Assembly: GCA_019308985.1 (NCBI GenBank)
Contig: JAFDHB010000057.1
Span: forward strand, 1-18,644
Reading direction: 5' to 3'
Source: Deltaproteobacteria bacterium
Lineage (GTDB): Bacteria > Desulfobacterota > DSM-4660 > Desulfatiglandales > HGW-15
DNA length: 18,644 nt
Shown here piece by piece: positions 7,967 through 14,602 of this stretch. How positions within the stretch are numbered: position 1 is the first letter of the stretch; every line of letters begins with the position of its first letter. The notes beneath the pieces are model-generated. The model was not told the origin of the DNA and made no database searches. It was given only the letters and a program-made list of their open reading frames with translations. Both the position numbers and the translations under genes were made by a program.

Positions 7967-9217
7967 ATGCTGATAGACATTCTCATCCTCTCACTGGCCA
8001 CGATTGTCGGACTCTACATGGCGTCGAACATAGGCGCCAATGACCTGGCAAACGCCATGGGGACTTCCGTGGGCTCGGGTGTCCTCAACCTCAGACAAGC
8101 GGTCCTGATCTCGGTCGTTGCAAATACCCTGGGCGCGATCCTGGCAGGGGGCTACGTCACAAGCACTATAAGCAAAGGGATTATCGCTCCCGCCCTGCTG
8201 ATGGATACACCTACAAAGCTGATGCTCGGAATGTTTGCCGCGCTGATTTCAGGCGGTGTGTGGGTGAACTTGGCTACCTATCTGGGCCTTCCGGTCTCCA
8301 CGACCCATGCCATAATTGGGGCTGTTGTGGGGTTCGGGATGATGAGCGTCGGGGCGGGGGCGATAAGCTGGCACAAGATTATCACTATTGCGATAAGCTG
8401 GGTCGTATCCCCGATGGCAGGCGCTGTTGTGGCAGGGGGGATGTATTATTTTGTGGATAGAAGGATCATGAGGTCCAAGGCCCCCTTCAGGGCATCTGAG
8501 CGCTATTCTCCCTTTATGGTCTTCTTGGTGTTCCTAGTGCTGATATTATCATTCATTTTCAAAGCACTGAAAAACCTTCATTTGAACCTCAGTTTCTCGC
8601 AGACGTTCCTTGTGACTATTCCGTTTGCCGCCGCGTTCGGCGCTCTGGGCAGGCCTTGGATCCGATGGCAGATCGAAAAGGGCTCCTTTCAGTCAGGAGG
8701 ACAAAAGATGTCGCCTGTGGAGAGCGTATTTGCCCAACTTCAAGTCATTACCGCGTGCTACATAGCCTTTGCCCACGGCGCCAACGATGTGGCCAATGCC
8801 ATAGGTCCACTCGCGGCTATTTTTTCGGTGGTTCGGACGAAAGCAGTCCTCCTTCAAGTCCATGTCCCTGTTTGGATGCTGTTTGCAGGAGGTATGGCCG
8901 TCGGAGGAGGACTCATGATATTTGGGACAAGGGTGATGGAAACTATTGGAAAGAATATTACGGAAATTACCCCTGCCAGGGGGTTTTGCGTTCAGTTCGG
9001 CGCAGCAACAACGATATTGGTATGTTCGCGTTTGGGGCTGCCTATATCTACGACGCATGTACTTGTGGGTTCAGTAGTAGGCGTTGGAGCCATGAGGGGC
9101 TTGGGTGCCTTGGATCTCCGGATCTTGAAAAACATCGGCCTTTCCTGGATCATCACCCTCCCCTTCACGGTGCTTCTTTCCATGCTTCTATATAAGCTCC
9201 TGACTCTATTAGTATAA
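7967..9217 (+). CDS. PiT family inorganic phosphate permease
   Basis: This 416-residue inner-membrane protein of the PHO4/PiT family should import phosphate (as metal phosphate) by cation symport. The family's internal duplication is clear: GANDLANAMG (23-32) and PVSTTHAIIGAVVGFG (109-124) recur as GANDVANAIG (271-280) and PISTTHVLVGSVVGVG (359-374). About ten hydrophobic segments surround a central hydrophilic stretch (about 164-182 and 226-255). The start ATG has AAAAGGGA a few bases upstream. The stop is 22 bases before the DUF47 gene, the usual genetic partner of such permeases. Transport of sulfate by some PiT relatives is a minor alternative. Confidence 0.92.
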   Translation: MLIDILILSLATIVGLYMASNIGANDLANAMGTSVGSGVLNLRQAVLISVVANTLGAILAGGYVTSTISKGIIAPALLMDTPTKLMLGMFAALISGGVWVNLATYLGLPVSTTHAIIGAVVGFGMMSVGAGAISWHKIITIAISWVVSPMAGAVVAGGMYYFVDRRIMRSKAPFRASERYSPFMVFLVFLVLILSFIFKALKNLHLNLSFSQTFLVTIPFAAAFGALGRPWIRWQIEKGSFQSGGQKMSPVESVFAQLQVITACYIAFAHGANDVANAIGPLAAIFSVVRTKAVLLQVHVPVWMLFAGGMAVGGGLMIFGTRVMETIGKNITEITPARGFCVQFGAATTILVCSRLGLPISTTHVLVGSVVGVGAMRGLGALDLRILKNIGLSWIITLPFTVLLSMLLYKLLTLLV

Positions 9218-9239
9218 CATCTAAAGGGGGGTGATAATC

Positions 9240-9905
9240 ATGCGTCTTTTGATAAGTTCTTTGTTTTATGGCTCTCTCTTTGAGAACTTGCAGAGGCATG
9301 CGGACAAGGTAAGCCAATGCACCCGTCTGTTCAAAGAGGCCCTGGTCTGTCACATAGGGGAAGAGTGCAAGGAGTTTGATTTCTTGACCGAAGAGGTTGC
9401 CAAGCTGGAGAGTGAAGCAGATGCAATCAAACGAAACATCAGGGGGCACGTGCCGAGGGGTATCCTGATGCCGATGGACAAGTTTCAATTCTTCGAGTAC
9501 CTGAGGGAGCAGGACAAGGTCCTGGATGAGGTAGAGGAGGCCCTGTTCTGGCTCTCGTTCAGGCCATGGGCTATCCCGGTGGAACTGGCCGATGAGATTC
9601 AAGGACTGGTTGATGCTGTTATTCCCCCTATTGAGAGCCTTCCAAGACTGGTATCGCTGGCAAGGGATTTTTTCAGGAGCGGCTCCAACGACGTAAGGGT
9701 CAAGATGAAGAGCCTTATCCGCGATATCCGGCAGTATGAGCGTGAAGCAGATGTATTGGAAAGGGAGTTGAAATACAATATATTCAGTAGAATCCAGGAG
9801 CCCCTTTCTGTCTTCCATCTGATTCGCCTGGTGGAAATCATAGGGAAGATAGCGGACCATGCAGAGAACGCCTCTGACCGCATGCGAGCCATGATTGCAA
9901 GGTAA
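9240..9905 (+). CDS. DUF47 / PhoU-like accessory protein of the phosphate permease
   Basis: This 221-residue, mostly helical cytosolic protein has the DUF47 (TIGR00153) layout: an N-terminal LFENLQRHADKVSQCTRLFKEAL, then EVAKLESEADAIKRNI, and near the C-terminus LVEIIGKIADHAENASDRM. Such proteins are commonly encoded beside PiT permeases and are thought to modulate them, by analogy with PhoU. I chose ATG 9240 because AAGGGGGGTGAT lies just upstream; a GTG at 9231 would overlap that site. It lies 22 bases after the permease and 44 before the first activator ATPase, so read-through into that gene is possible. Confidence 0.88.
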   Translation: MRLLISSLFYGSLFENLQRHADKVSQCTRLFKEALVCHIGEECKEFDFLTEEVAKLESEADAIKRNIRGHVPRGILMPMDKFQFFEYLREQDKVLDEVEEALFWLSFRPWAIPVELADEIQGLVDAVIPPIESLPRLVSLARDFFRSGSNDVRVKMKSLIRDIRQYEREADVLERELKYNIFSRIQEPLSVFHLIRLVEIIGKIADHAENASDRMRAMIAR

Positions 9906-9949
9906 GAGGTGGTGAACCGTGGTAAGGACTAGATCCGGGTGAGAAGAAG

Positions 9950-10735
9950 ATGACATATTTTCTCGGTGTTGACGTCGGTTCCGCCTGCTCAAAGTCTGTG
10001 ATAATTGAAGGGGATGAGATATTGGGGGGCTATGAATGCCCTTCAGGAGGAGATTTCAGGACAACAGCAGAGAAGGTCAGGACGGGGCTCTTGTCAAAGG
10101 TAGGGGTATCATCGGAAGACGTTTCGGGGACCGTGGCCACGGGATATGGGGCCGGGCGTGTTCTATATGCGGCCAAGAGGGTGACTGACATGACCTGCCA
10201 AGGCCGGGGTGTTTTTCACCTGTTTCCCTCGGTGAGGACCATTGTGGATGTGGGAGATATCTCGGCCAAGGCCATAAGGGTCGATGATCGTGGAAATCTC
10301 GTCAATTTCCTAAATAGCGGCAAATGCGCGGGTGGGAGTGGGAGGATATTGAAGGTTATGGCAAAGGTGCTCCAAATCGATCTCGAGGATTTAGGGAAAT
10401 TGTCCCACAAGGCCGCGAAAAGGGCTGAGTTCAGCACTGGCTGCGCGGTATTTGCTGAAACCGAAGCGATTTCAAGGATTGCGGAGGGGGTCTCCAAGGA
10501 AGACCTCCTGGCCGGACTTCACTGGGCCTTGGCATCGCAACTCAACAGCCTCGCTGAAAGGATAGGAATAGAAAGGGAATACGCCCTGGTGGGGGGAGGG
10601 GCCAAGGATGAGGGGCTGGTAGAGGCGCTTGAAGAGATCAACCGGTTCAGGATAATCGTCCCGCCGGAGCCACAGATGACGTGTGCCCTGGGGGCAGCCC
10701 TTGTAGCGAGAGACGATTATTACAGCGAAAAGTAA
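9950..10735 (+). CDS. BadF/BadG/BcrA/BcrD-type activator ATPase, variant motif
   Basis: This 261-residue ASKHA-fold ATPase belongs to the activators (HgdC/BcrA-D) that use ATP to push a low-potential electron into a 2-hydroxyacyl-CoA dehydratase or aryl-CoA reductase. Visible motifs are GVDVGSACSK (6-15), ATGYGAGR (63-70), NSGKCAGGSGR (122-132), STGCAVFAETEAISR (162-176), VGGGAKDEG (214-222) and CALGAAL (245-251). Cys126 and Cys165 match the two cysteines by which each half of the homodimer holds the shared [4Fe-4S] cluster. The motif normally reading DIGGQDSK is DVGDISAK here (100-107), losing Gln and Asp; the second activator at 13504 has the standard form. ATG 9950 is preceded by GAGAAG. 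The gene starts 44 bases after DUF47 and lies 134 bases before the small subunit gene. Confidence 0.85.
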   Translation: MTYFLGVDVGSACSKSVIIEGDEILGGYECPSGGDFRTTAEKVRTGLLSKVGVSSEDVSGTVATGYGAGRVLYAAKRVTDMTCQGRGVFHLFPSVRTIVDVGDISAKAIRVDDRGNLVNFLNSGKCAGGSGRILKVMAKVLQIDLEDLGKLSHKAAKRAEFSTGCAVFAETEAISRIAEGVSKEDLLAGLHWALASQLNSLAERIGIEREYALVGGGAKDEGLVEALEEINRFRIIVPPEPQMTCALGAALVARDDYYSEK

Positions 10736-10784
10736 CGGCTGGGGTGCCACTGAAACAAGTTCACCTCTTCCAAGAGATCCCCGA

Positions 10785-10807
10785 GCCCCAGTAGTTTTGG
10801 GGTCTTT
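10785..10807 (+). terminator. Weak hairpin between the first activator and the small subunit gene
   Basis: CCCCA at 10786-10790 pairs with TGGGG at 10798-10802 across a 7-base loop, followed by TCTTT. The stem is short, so it is at best an attenuator or partial terminator. It is consistent with the first activator ending the phosphate-transport transcript while the genes from 10870 on have their own start. Confidence 0.3.
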
Positions 10808-10869
10808 CGTAAAGGTTAATTGCTACAAGAGATGAAGTTCACTGCTTGTTAAAAAAAGAGAGGGTTTTC

Positions 10870-12030
10870 ATGATGGTGGATGGGAAACGTGGAATGTCAC
10901 TGGTCGATGAGTATTTCGAGAACTACGGGGTGAGGGCAAGGGAACTAAGGAAAGAAGGGAACAAGATCATCGGTTATATTTGCTCCTTTGTACCCCTGGA
11001 GATAATTGCGGCGGCAGGATGCATACCCTTCAGGATCCGAGGTGATGTGGGTGAGCCCATAACCAAGGGCGACACCCTTCTCGAAACCATAGTATGCCCC
11101 TTTATTCGCAGTTGCTTCGATCTCGCGGTGAAAGGAAGATATGATTTCTTGGACGGTTTCGTGGTCCCGCACGCCTGCGACAGTATGACGAGGAGCTACA
11201 GTACATGGAACTACAGCCTTGATCTACCCTACTTTAACTTCGTGAATATACCTTCGGTGGTAAGAGAGGCCTCTTTTGAATTTTTCAGGGCAGAACTTGA
11301 GACCTTCAAAAGGACACTCGAAAGGTATACGAAGAGGAAGATAACAGATGACGCCCTGGAAAAAGCGATAGGTCAGTACAATTTGACCAGGGGGAAAGTA
11401 AGGGCCCTATACGAGTTCAGGAAGCCCGACCCACCCCGGATTACAGGTGTCGAGATTGGCAAGGTCCTGATCGTGGTGTCCAGCATACCCGTAAAAGAAG
11501 CTAACATATTACTCGACCAGGTCTTGGACGAAGTGGAAAATCGCAGGGAAGTACCAGGGGAAAAGGGCCCTCGAGTGTTCATTGACGGACCATGCATCGA
11601 TAACATTGAACTCGTGAAAATAGCAGAGGAACTCGGGGCGAATGTGGTCGCAGATGGTATTTGCTATGGAACGAGGGATTTCTGGCCCAGGACCGATACG
11701 GAGGGAGATCCACTGCGTGCTCTGGGCCGACGTTACCTTGACAAGGTCAATTGCCCAAAGACATACAGAGAAAACGTCACAGGAACCTTTGAAGGAGATA
11801 TCGCGAATAGGTTCGGAGATATCGGCTCTCGGATCAAAGAATTCAAGGTAGACGGGGCTATCCTTTACGTATACAAGTATTGTGATCCCTTTGGTTTTGA
11901 AGTCCCTGCAAGAAAGGCTTACTATGATTCCCTCAATGTACCGTTGCTTTGCCTTGAGGACGAGTATTCCTCAGGCACCATCGGGCAGTTGAGGACAAGG
12001 ATCCAGGCCTTCCTGGAAATGATAGATTAA
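10870..12030 (+). CDS. 2-hydroxyacyl-CoA dehydratase / benzoyl-CoA reductase-type small Fe-S subunit (HgdB/BcrC/BzdN-like)
   Basis: This 386-residue subunit of the HGD-D family binds one [4Fe-4S] cluster in a heterodimeric CoA-thioester reductase or dehydratase. Typical blocks are GYICSFVPLEIIAAAGCIPFRI (35-56), VCPFIRSCFDLAVKGRYDFLDG (75-96), HACDSMTR (101-108), FIDGPCIDN (237-245) and YKYCDPFGFEVP (335-346). Cys38, Cys103 and Cys338 sit where the cluster-ligating cysteines of this family lie. The size fits small subunits (about 380 residues). ATG 10870 follows GAGAGGG; the frame is open to a TTG at 10846 without a good site. The large subunit follows 58 bases later. Sequence alone does not decide between dehydration of a 2-hydroxyacyl-CoA and reduction of an aromatic acyl-CoA. 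Confidence 0.85.
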   Translation: MMVDGKRGMSLVDEYFENYGVRARELRKEGNKIIGYICSFVPLEIIAAAGCIPFRIRGDVGEPITKGDTLLETIVCPFIRSCFDLAVKGRYDFLDGFVVPHACDSMTRSYSTWNYSLDLPYFNFVNIPSVVREASFEFFRAELETFKRTLERYTKRKITDDALEKAIGQYNLTRGKVRALYEFRKPDPPRITGVEIGKVLIVVSSIPVKEANILLDQVLDEVENRREVPGEKGPRVFIDGPCIDNIELVKIAEELGANVVADGICYGTRDFWPRTDTEGDPLRALGRRYLDKVNCPKTYRENVTGTFEGDIANRFGDIGSRIKEFKVDGAILYVYKYCDPFGFEVPARKAYYDSLNVPLLCLEDEYSSGTIGQLRTRIQAFLEMID

Positions 12031-12088
12031 GCCCCGATTGATTGCCAGGGGCCGGGGAACAAACCGATTGAGGAGGAGGTTGCGTGGA

Positions 12089-13495
12089 ATGCCAGAGGAA
12101 AAGGTAAAGAAGCCGGAAAAACGGAAGACAGCCACCAAGGCTGCGGCCTCTATAGGCCCCATGGTGAGAGAGTTCATAGTCGGGGCTATCAGGGCAAGGG
12201 CGGAGGGCAAGAAGAAGCTTGCCTTCACCTTTATTGTTTGCTGCTATGACGAAATCCTAAGGGCTATGGACATAGTCCCGATTTGGACGGAGAATTTTGC
12301 CGGTATATGCGGCGCAAAGAGGGACGCAGAGAGGTTCTTGCAGCGTGCTGAGTCCTTGGGCTTTTCTCGTTCCCTTTGCACCTATGCACTGTGCGGTATT
12401 GGTTTTGATCAGTGGAGAGAAACCCTCGGTGAGATGCCCCCGGACGCGCCTTGGGGAGGGCAGGCTAGGCCGGACTTTATGCTGGGGAGCGGCCAGATCC
12501 TCTGTGATCCCAGAATCAAATGGTACCAGGCCGTCCAGCGATTCATGCCCGATGTCCCACTCTACGTGGTGGATCTCCCCTATCCCCTTTACAGCAAGGA
12601 CTTGGATCACAAGGAGGTCTTGGACTATTATTTCAGATATATCGTCAAGGAGTTGAGGGGGCTGGTCAAGTTTCTTGAGGATCAAACCGGCACAAAGCTG
12701 GATTATGATCGCCTGCGGGAGATAGCGGACCTGAGTGACAGGACCTGGAATCTGATACATGAGACCTATGAGCTTCGCAAGGCCAAACCGTGCCCGATGG
12801 ATACGGGGGATGCCATGAACACCATGGTCCCCATGTGTTTCATGATGGGCACTCAGCAGGCCTATGACTTCTTTATGGATCTCAACAGGGAGCTGAGGGA
12901 AAAAATCGCGAGGGGCGAAGGAGTGGTTGAAAACGAGAGATACCGGCTGCTGTGGGGAGGTGGCTTGCCCTCCTGGTTTGCCCTGAGGGATTTCAACTAC
13001 TTCAACAGTAAAGGGGCGGTATTTCCGGCGGAAACCACTTACAGGATGGTAGCGCCACTCTACGAGATGGATATTCCCGATACAAAGGATCCCATTGAAC
13101 ACCTAGCATGGAGATGGCTGGGGTACTGGACGTTCTGGTATGAGAGGGCGCGGAAAAGACCGGGTGGTGAGCCCGACGTGGAAAGACTGATCAACTATAT
13201 CGAAGACTATGATATTGACGGGATCGTCATGCACGAGGCCTTCTCCTGTAGGACCTGGCATGTGGGCCTCATCTGGCAGTTGCATCAGCTTTCAAAAATA
13301 TACAGGCCGATACCGGTCCTGAGGCTGGGGAAAAACGGGACAAAGAAAGAGGAAAGGAGGCCGTTGCCCTCCCTGGTCCTTGAGAGCGATATTATCGACA
13401 TAAGCTCCTATTCGGAGGTGGACACCAGGAACAGGATAGATGCATTTATTGAGACCTTGGAGTCGGTAAAGCGGGCTCAAAATGTTACCTCTTGA
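12089..13495 (+). CDS. 2-hydroxyacyl-CoA dehydratase / benzoyl-CoA reductase-type large Fe-S subunit (HgdA/BcrB/BzdO-like)
   Basis: This 468-residue subunit pairs with the product of 10870. It has SLCTYALCGIG (95-105), GQILCDP (135-141), GTKLDYDRLREIADLS (201-216), RYRLLWGGGLPSW (284-296) and HEAFSCRTWHVGLIWQL (382-398). Cys97, Cys139 and Cys387 are at the positions of the three cluster ligands in BcrB-type subunits (the CTY, GC and SC motifs as I recall them). The run from KLDYDRLRE to RYRLL also follows BcrB/BzdO order and spacing. The first 30 residues are Lys/Arg/Ala-rich and look like a non-conserved tail. ATG 12089 has GAGGAGGAGG nine bases upstream; the frame is open to TTG 12038 but without a site. 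The gene ends 8 bases before the second activator, so the two are cotranscribed. Confidence 0.85.
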   Translation: MPEEKVKKPEKRKTATKAAASIGPMVREFIVGAIRARAEGKKKLAFTFIVCCYDEILRAMDIVPIWTENFAGICGAKRDAERFLQRAESLGFSRSLCTYALCGIGFDQWRETLGEMPPDAPWGGQARPDFMLGSGQILCDPRIKWYQAVQRFMPDVPLYVVDLPYPLYSKDLDHKEVLDYYFRYIVKELRGLVKFLEDQTGTKLDYDRLREIADLSDRTWNLIHETYELRKAKPCPMDTGDAMNTMVPMCFMMGTQQAYDFFMDLNRELREKIARGEGVVENERYRLLWGGGLPSWFALRDFNYFNSKGAVFPAETTYRMVAPLYEMDIPDTKDPIEHLAWRWLGYWTFWYERARKRPGGEPDVERLINYIEDYDIDGIVMHEAFSCRTWHVGLIWQLHQLSKIYRPIPVLRLGKNGTKKEERRPLPSLVLESDIIDISSYSEVDTRNRIDAFIETLESVKRAQNVTS

Positions 13496-13503
13496 CCGAT
13501 ATC

Positions 13504-14349
13504 ATGAGTGAGTATTTTGCAGGAATCGACGTGGGTTCCACGATCACCAAGGCAGTGATAATTGCTGAAGAGATTGTTGCGTCGGTGATCGGCCCTACCG
13601 CACCTGAGCAGAGGCGCTTGGCCAACAGGGTCATGAAAGAGGCCCTGGAAGAGGCCGGACTGGCCTTTGAGAGGGTTACCTATGTGGTCTCCACGGGCTA
13701 TGGCAGGATAAACGTGCCCTTTGCGGATAAACAGGTGACGGAAATCAGTTGCCATGCAAGGGGCGTTTCCAGCCTGTTTCCAGATGCCAGGACTATTATT
13801 GACATTGGGGGGCAGGATAGCAAGGGGATCGGTTTGGACGGTGAGGGAAGGCCGAGGGACTTTGTGATGAATGACAAGTGTGCTGCGGGATCCGGACGAT
13901 TCCTGGAGGTGATCGCGGATACCCTGGGGATTGATGTCAGAGAGATGGGTGACATTGGTCTGGAAGGGAAAAGGCCTGCCCAAATAAGCAACCTCTGTAC
14001 CGTATGGGCTGAACAGGAGGTGGCAGAGCGTCTTGCAGAAGGGGTGGAGTTGCCTGATTTGGTGGCGGGAATACACAGGGCCCTGGCCAGCAGGATTGTT
14101 AGGATGGTGGAGAGGATCAGGATCGAGAAGGAAGTCGTGTTCACAGGGGGAGTTGCAAAGAACAACGGAATGGTCAAGGCCCTGTCGGAAGAACTCGGCA
14201 TCCCACTCCTTATCCCCCCCGAACCGTTGCTTACGGGGGCCTTGGGGGCTGCGTTGATCGGAAAGGATATCGTGAGAAAGGCTAGGGAGAAAGGGCTCGG
14301 CATCGAGAGGAATAGGAGGTCGCTCGAGGAGTCAATCAGGATTCTATGA
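13504..14349 (+). CDS. BadF/BadG/BcrA/BcrD-type activator ATPase, canonical
   Basis: This 281-residue ATPase has the full activator signature: GIDVGSTITKAVI (7-19), STGYGRINV (63-71), IDIGGQDSKGI (99-109), NDKCAAGSGRFLEV (123-136), SNLCTVWAEQEV (162-173), TGGVAKNNG (214-222) and GALGAALIG (245-253). Cys126 and Cys165 should bridge one [4Fe-4S] cluster between two monomers; ATP hydrolysis then drives electron transfer to the 10870/12089 heterodimer. Its length resembles BcrD/BzdP-type subunits. I chose ATG 13504; the frame reaches a TTG at 13492 that overlaps the stop of the preceding gene. Neither start has a clear ribosome-binding site, which suggests translation coupled to the large subunit. 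A hairpin follows at 14421. Confidence 0.9.
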   Translation: MSEYFAGIDVGSTITKAVIIAEEIVASVIGPTAPEQRRLANRVMKEALEEAGLAFERVTYVVSTGYGRINVPFADKQVTEISCHARGVSSLFPDARTIIDIGGQDSKGIGLDGEGRPRDFVMNDKCAAGSGRFLEVIADTLGIDVREMGDIGLEGKRPAQISNLCTVWAEQEVAERLAEGVELPDLVAGIHRALASRIVRMVERIRIEKEVVFTGGVAKNNGMVKALSEELGIPLLIPPEPLLTGALGAALIGKDIVRKAREKGLGIERNRRSLEESIRIL

Positions 14350-14420
14350 CCCGGCTGACATCATAGATCAGGACCGTTACTTAGGGAGGCAAGCAGTTTT
14401 CCGCGCCTCTGCCATGAAGA

Positions 14421-14458
14421 GAAAAGGAGGGGCACTCTTTTGCTGCCCCCTCCTTCTC
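14421..14458. terminator. Bidirectional hairpin terminator between the second activator and fhs
   Basis: GGAGGGGCA at 14426-14434 pairs with TGCCCCCTCC (14444-14453) with one bulged base and a short loop. Read on the - strand the hairpin is followed by TTTTCTCTT, a good U-rich tail, so it most clearly serves the convergent fhs gene. On the + strand the tail is CTTCTCC, which is weaker. Confidence 0.65.
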
Positions 14459-14501
14459 CTAACATTTCCAGTTTGATTCCTTCGCAAAAACCCTCAAGCG
14501 C

Positions 14502-14599
14502 TGATGCTTTCGGAAAGGCTCCAGATGCAAGGCGCGCAAATCTTTAGGAATGAGGCGTACTTGGCGTACGCCGCAGATGGGGTTTTTGCGGAAGCATCA
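14502..14599. repeat. Dispersed nested inverted-repeat element, copy B (shortened)
   Basis: TGATGC at 14502-14507 is matched by GCATCA at 14594-14599, and a longer outer arm, CGCAAAAACCC at 14483-14493, pairs exactly with GGGTTTTTGCG at 14580-14590. The core GCAAGGCGCGCAAATCTTTAG is nearly identical to copy C. GGCGTAC (14554-14560) pairs with GTACGCC (14566-14572). Compared with copy C, about 28 bases between two GCA triplets are missing, removing the right arm of the inner TCTTTAG dyad. The element ends 3 bases past the fhs stop codon. Confidence 0.8.
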
Positions 14600-14602
14600 T
14601 AG

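Noticed and set aside
9165..9992. Open frame of 275 codons on the - strand
   Set aside because: Antisense to the DUF47 gene and crossing two gene boundaries; its translation looks random.
10762..10776. CTCTT/AAGAG palindrome after the first activator
   Set aside because: The loop would be only two bases, too small for a stable hairpin; it is likely chance.
12257..13102. Open frame of 281 codons on the - strand
   Set aside because: Antisense to the large Fe-S subunit gene, with no family resemblance or ribosome-binding site.
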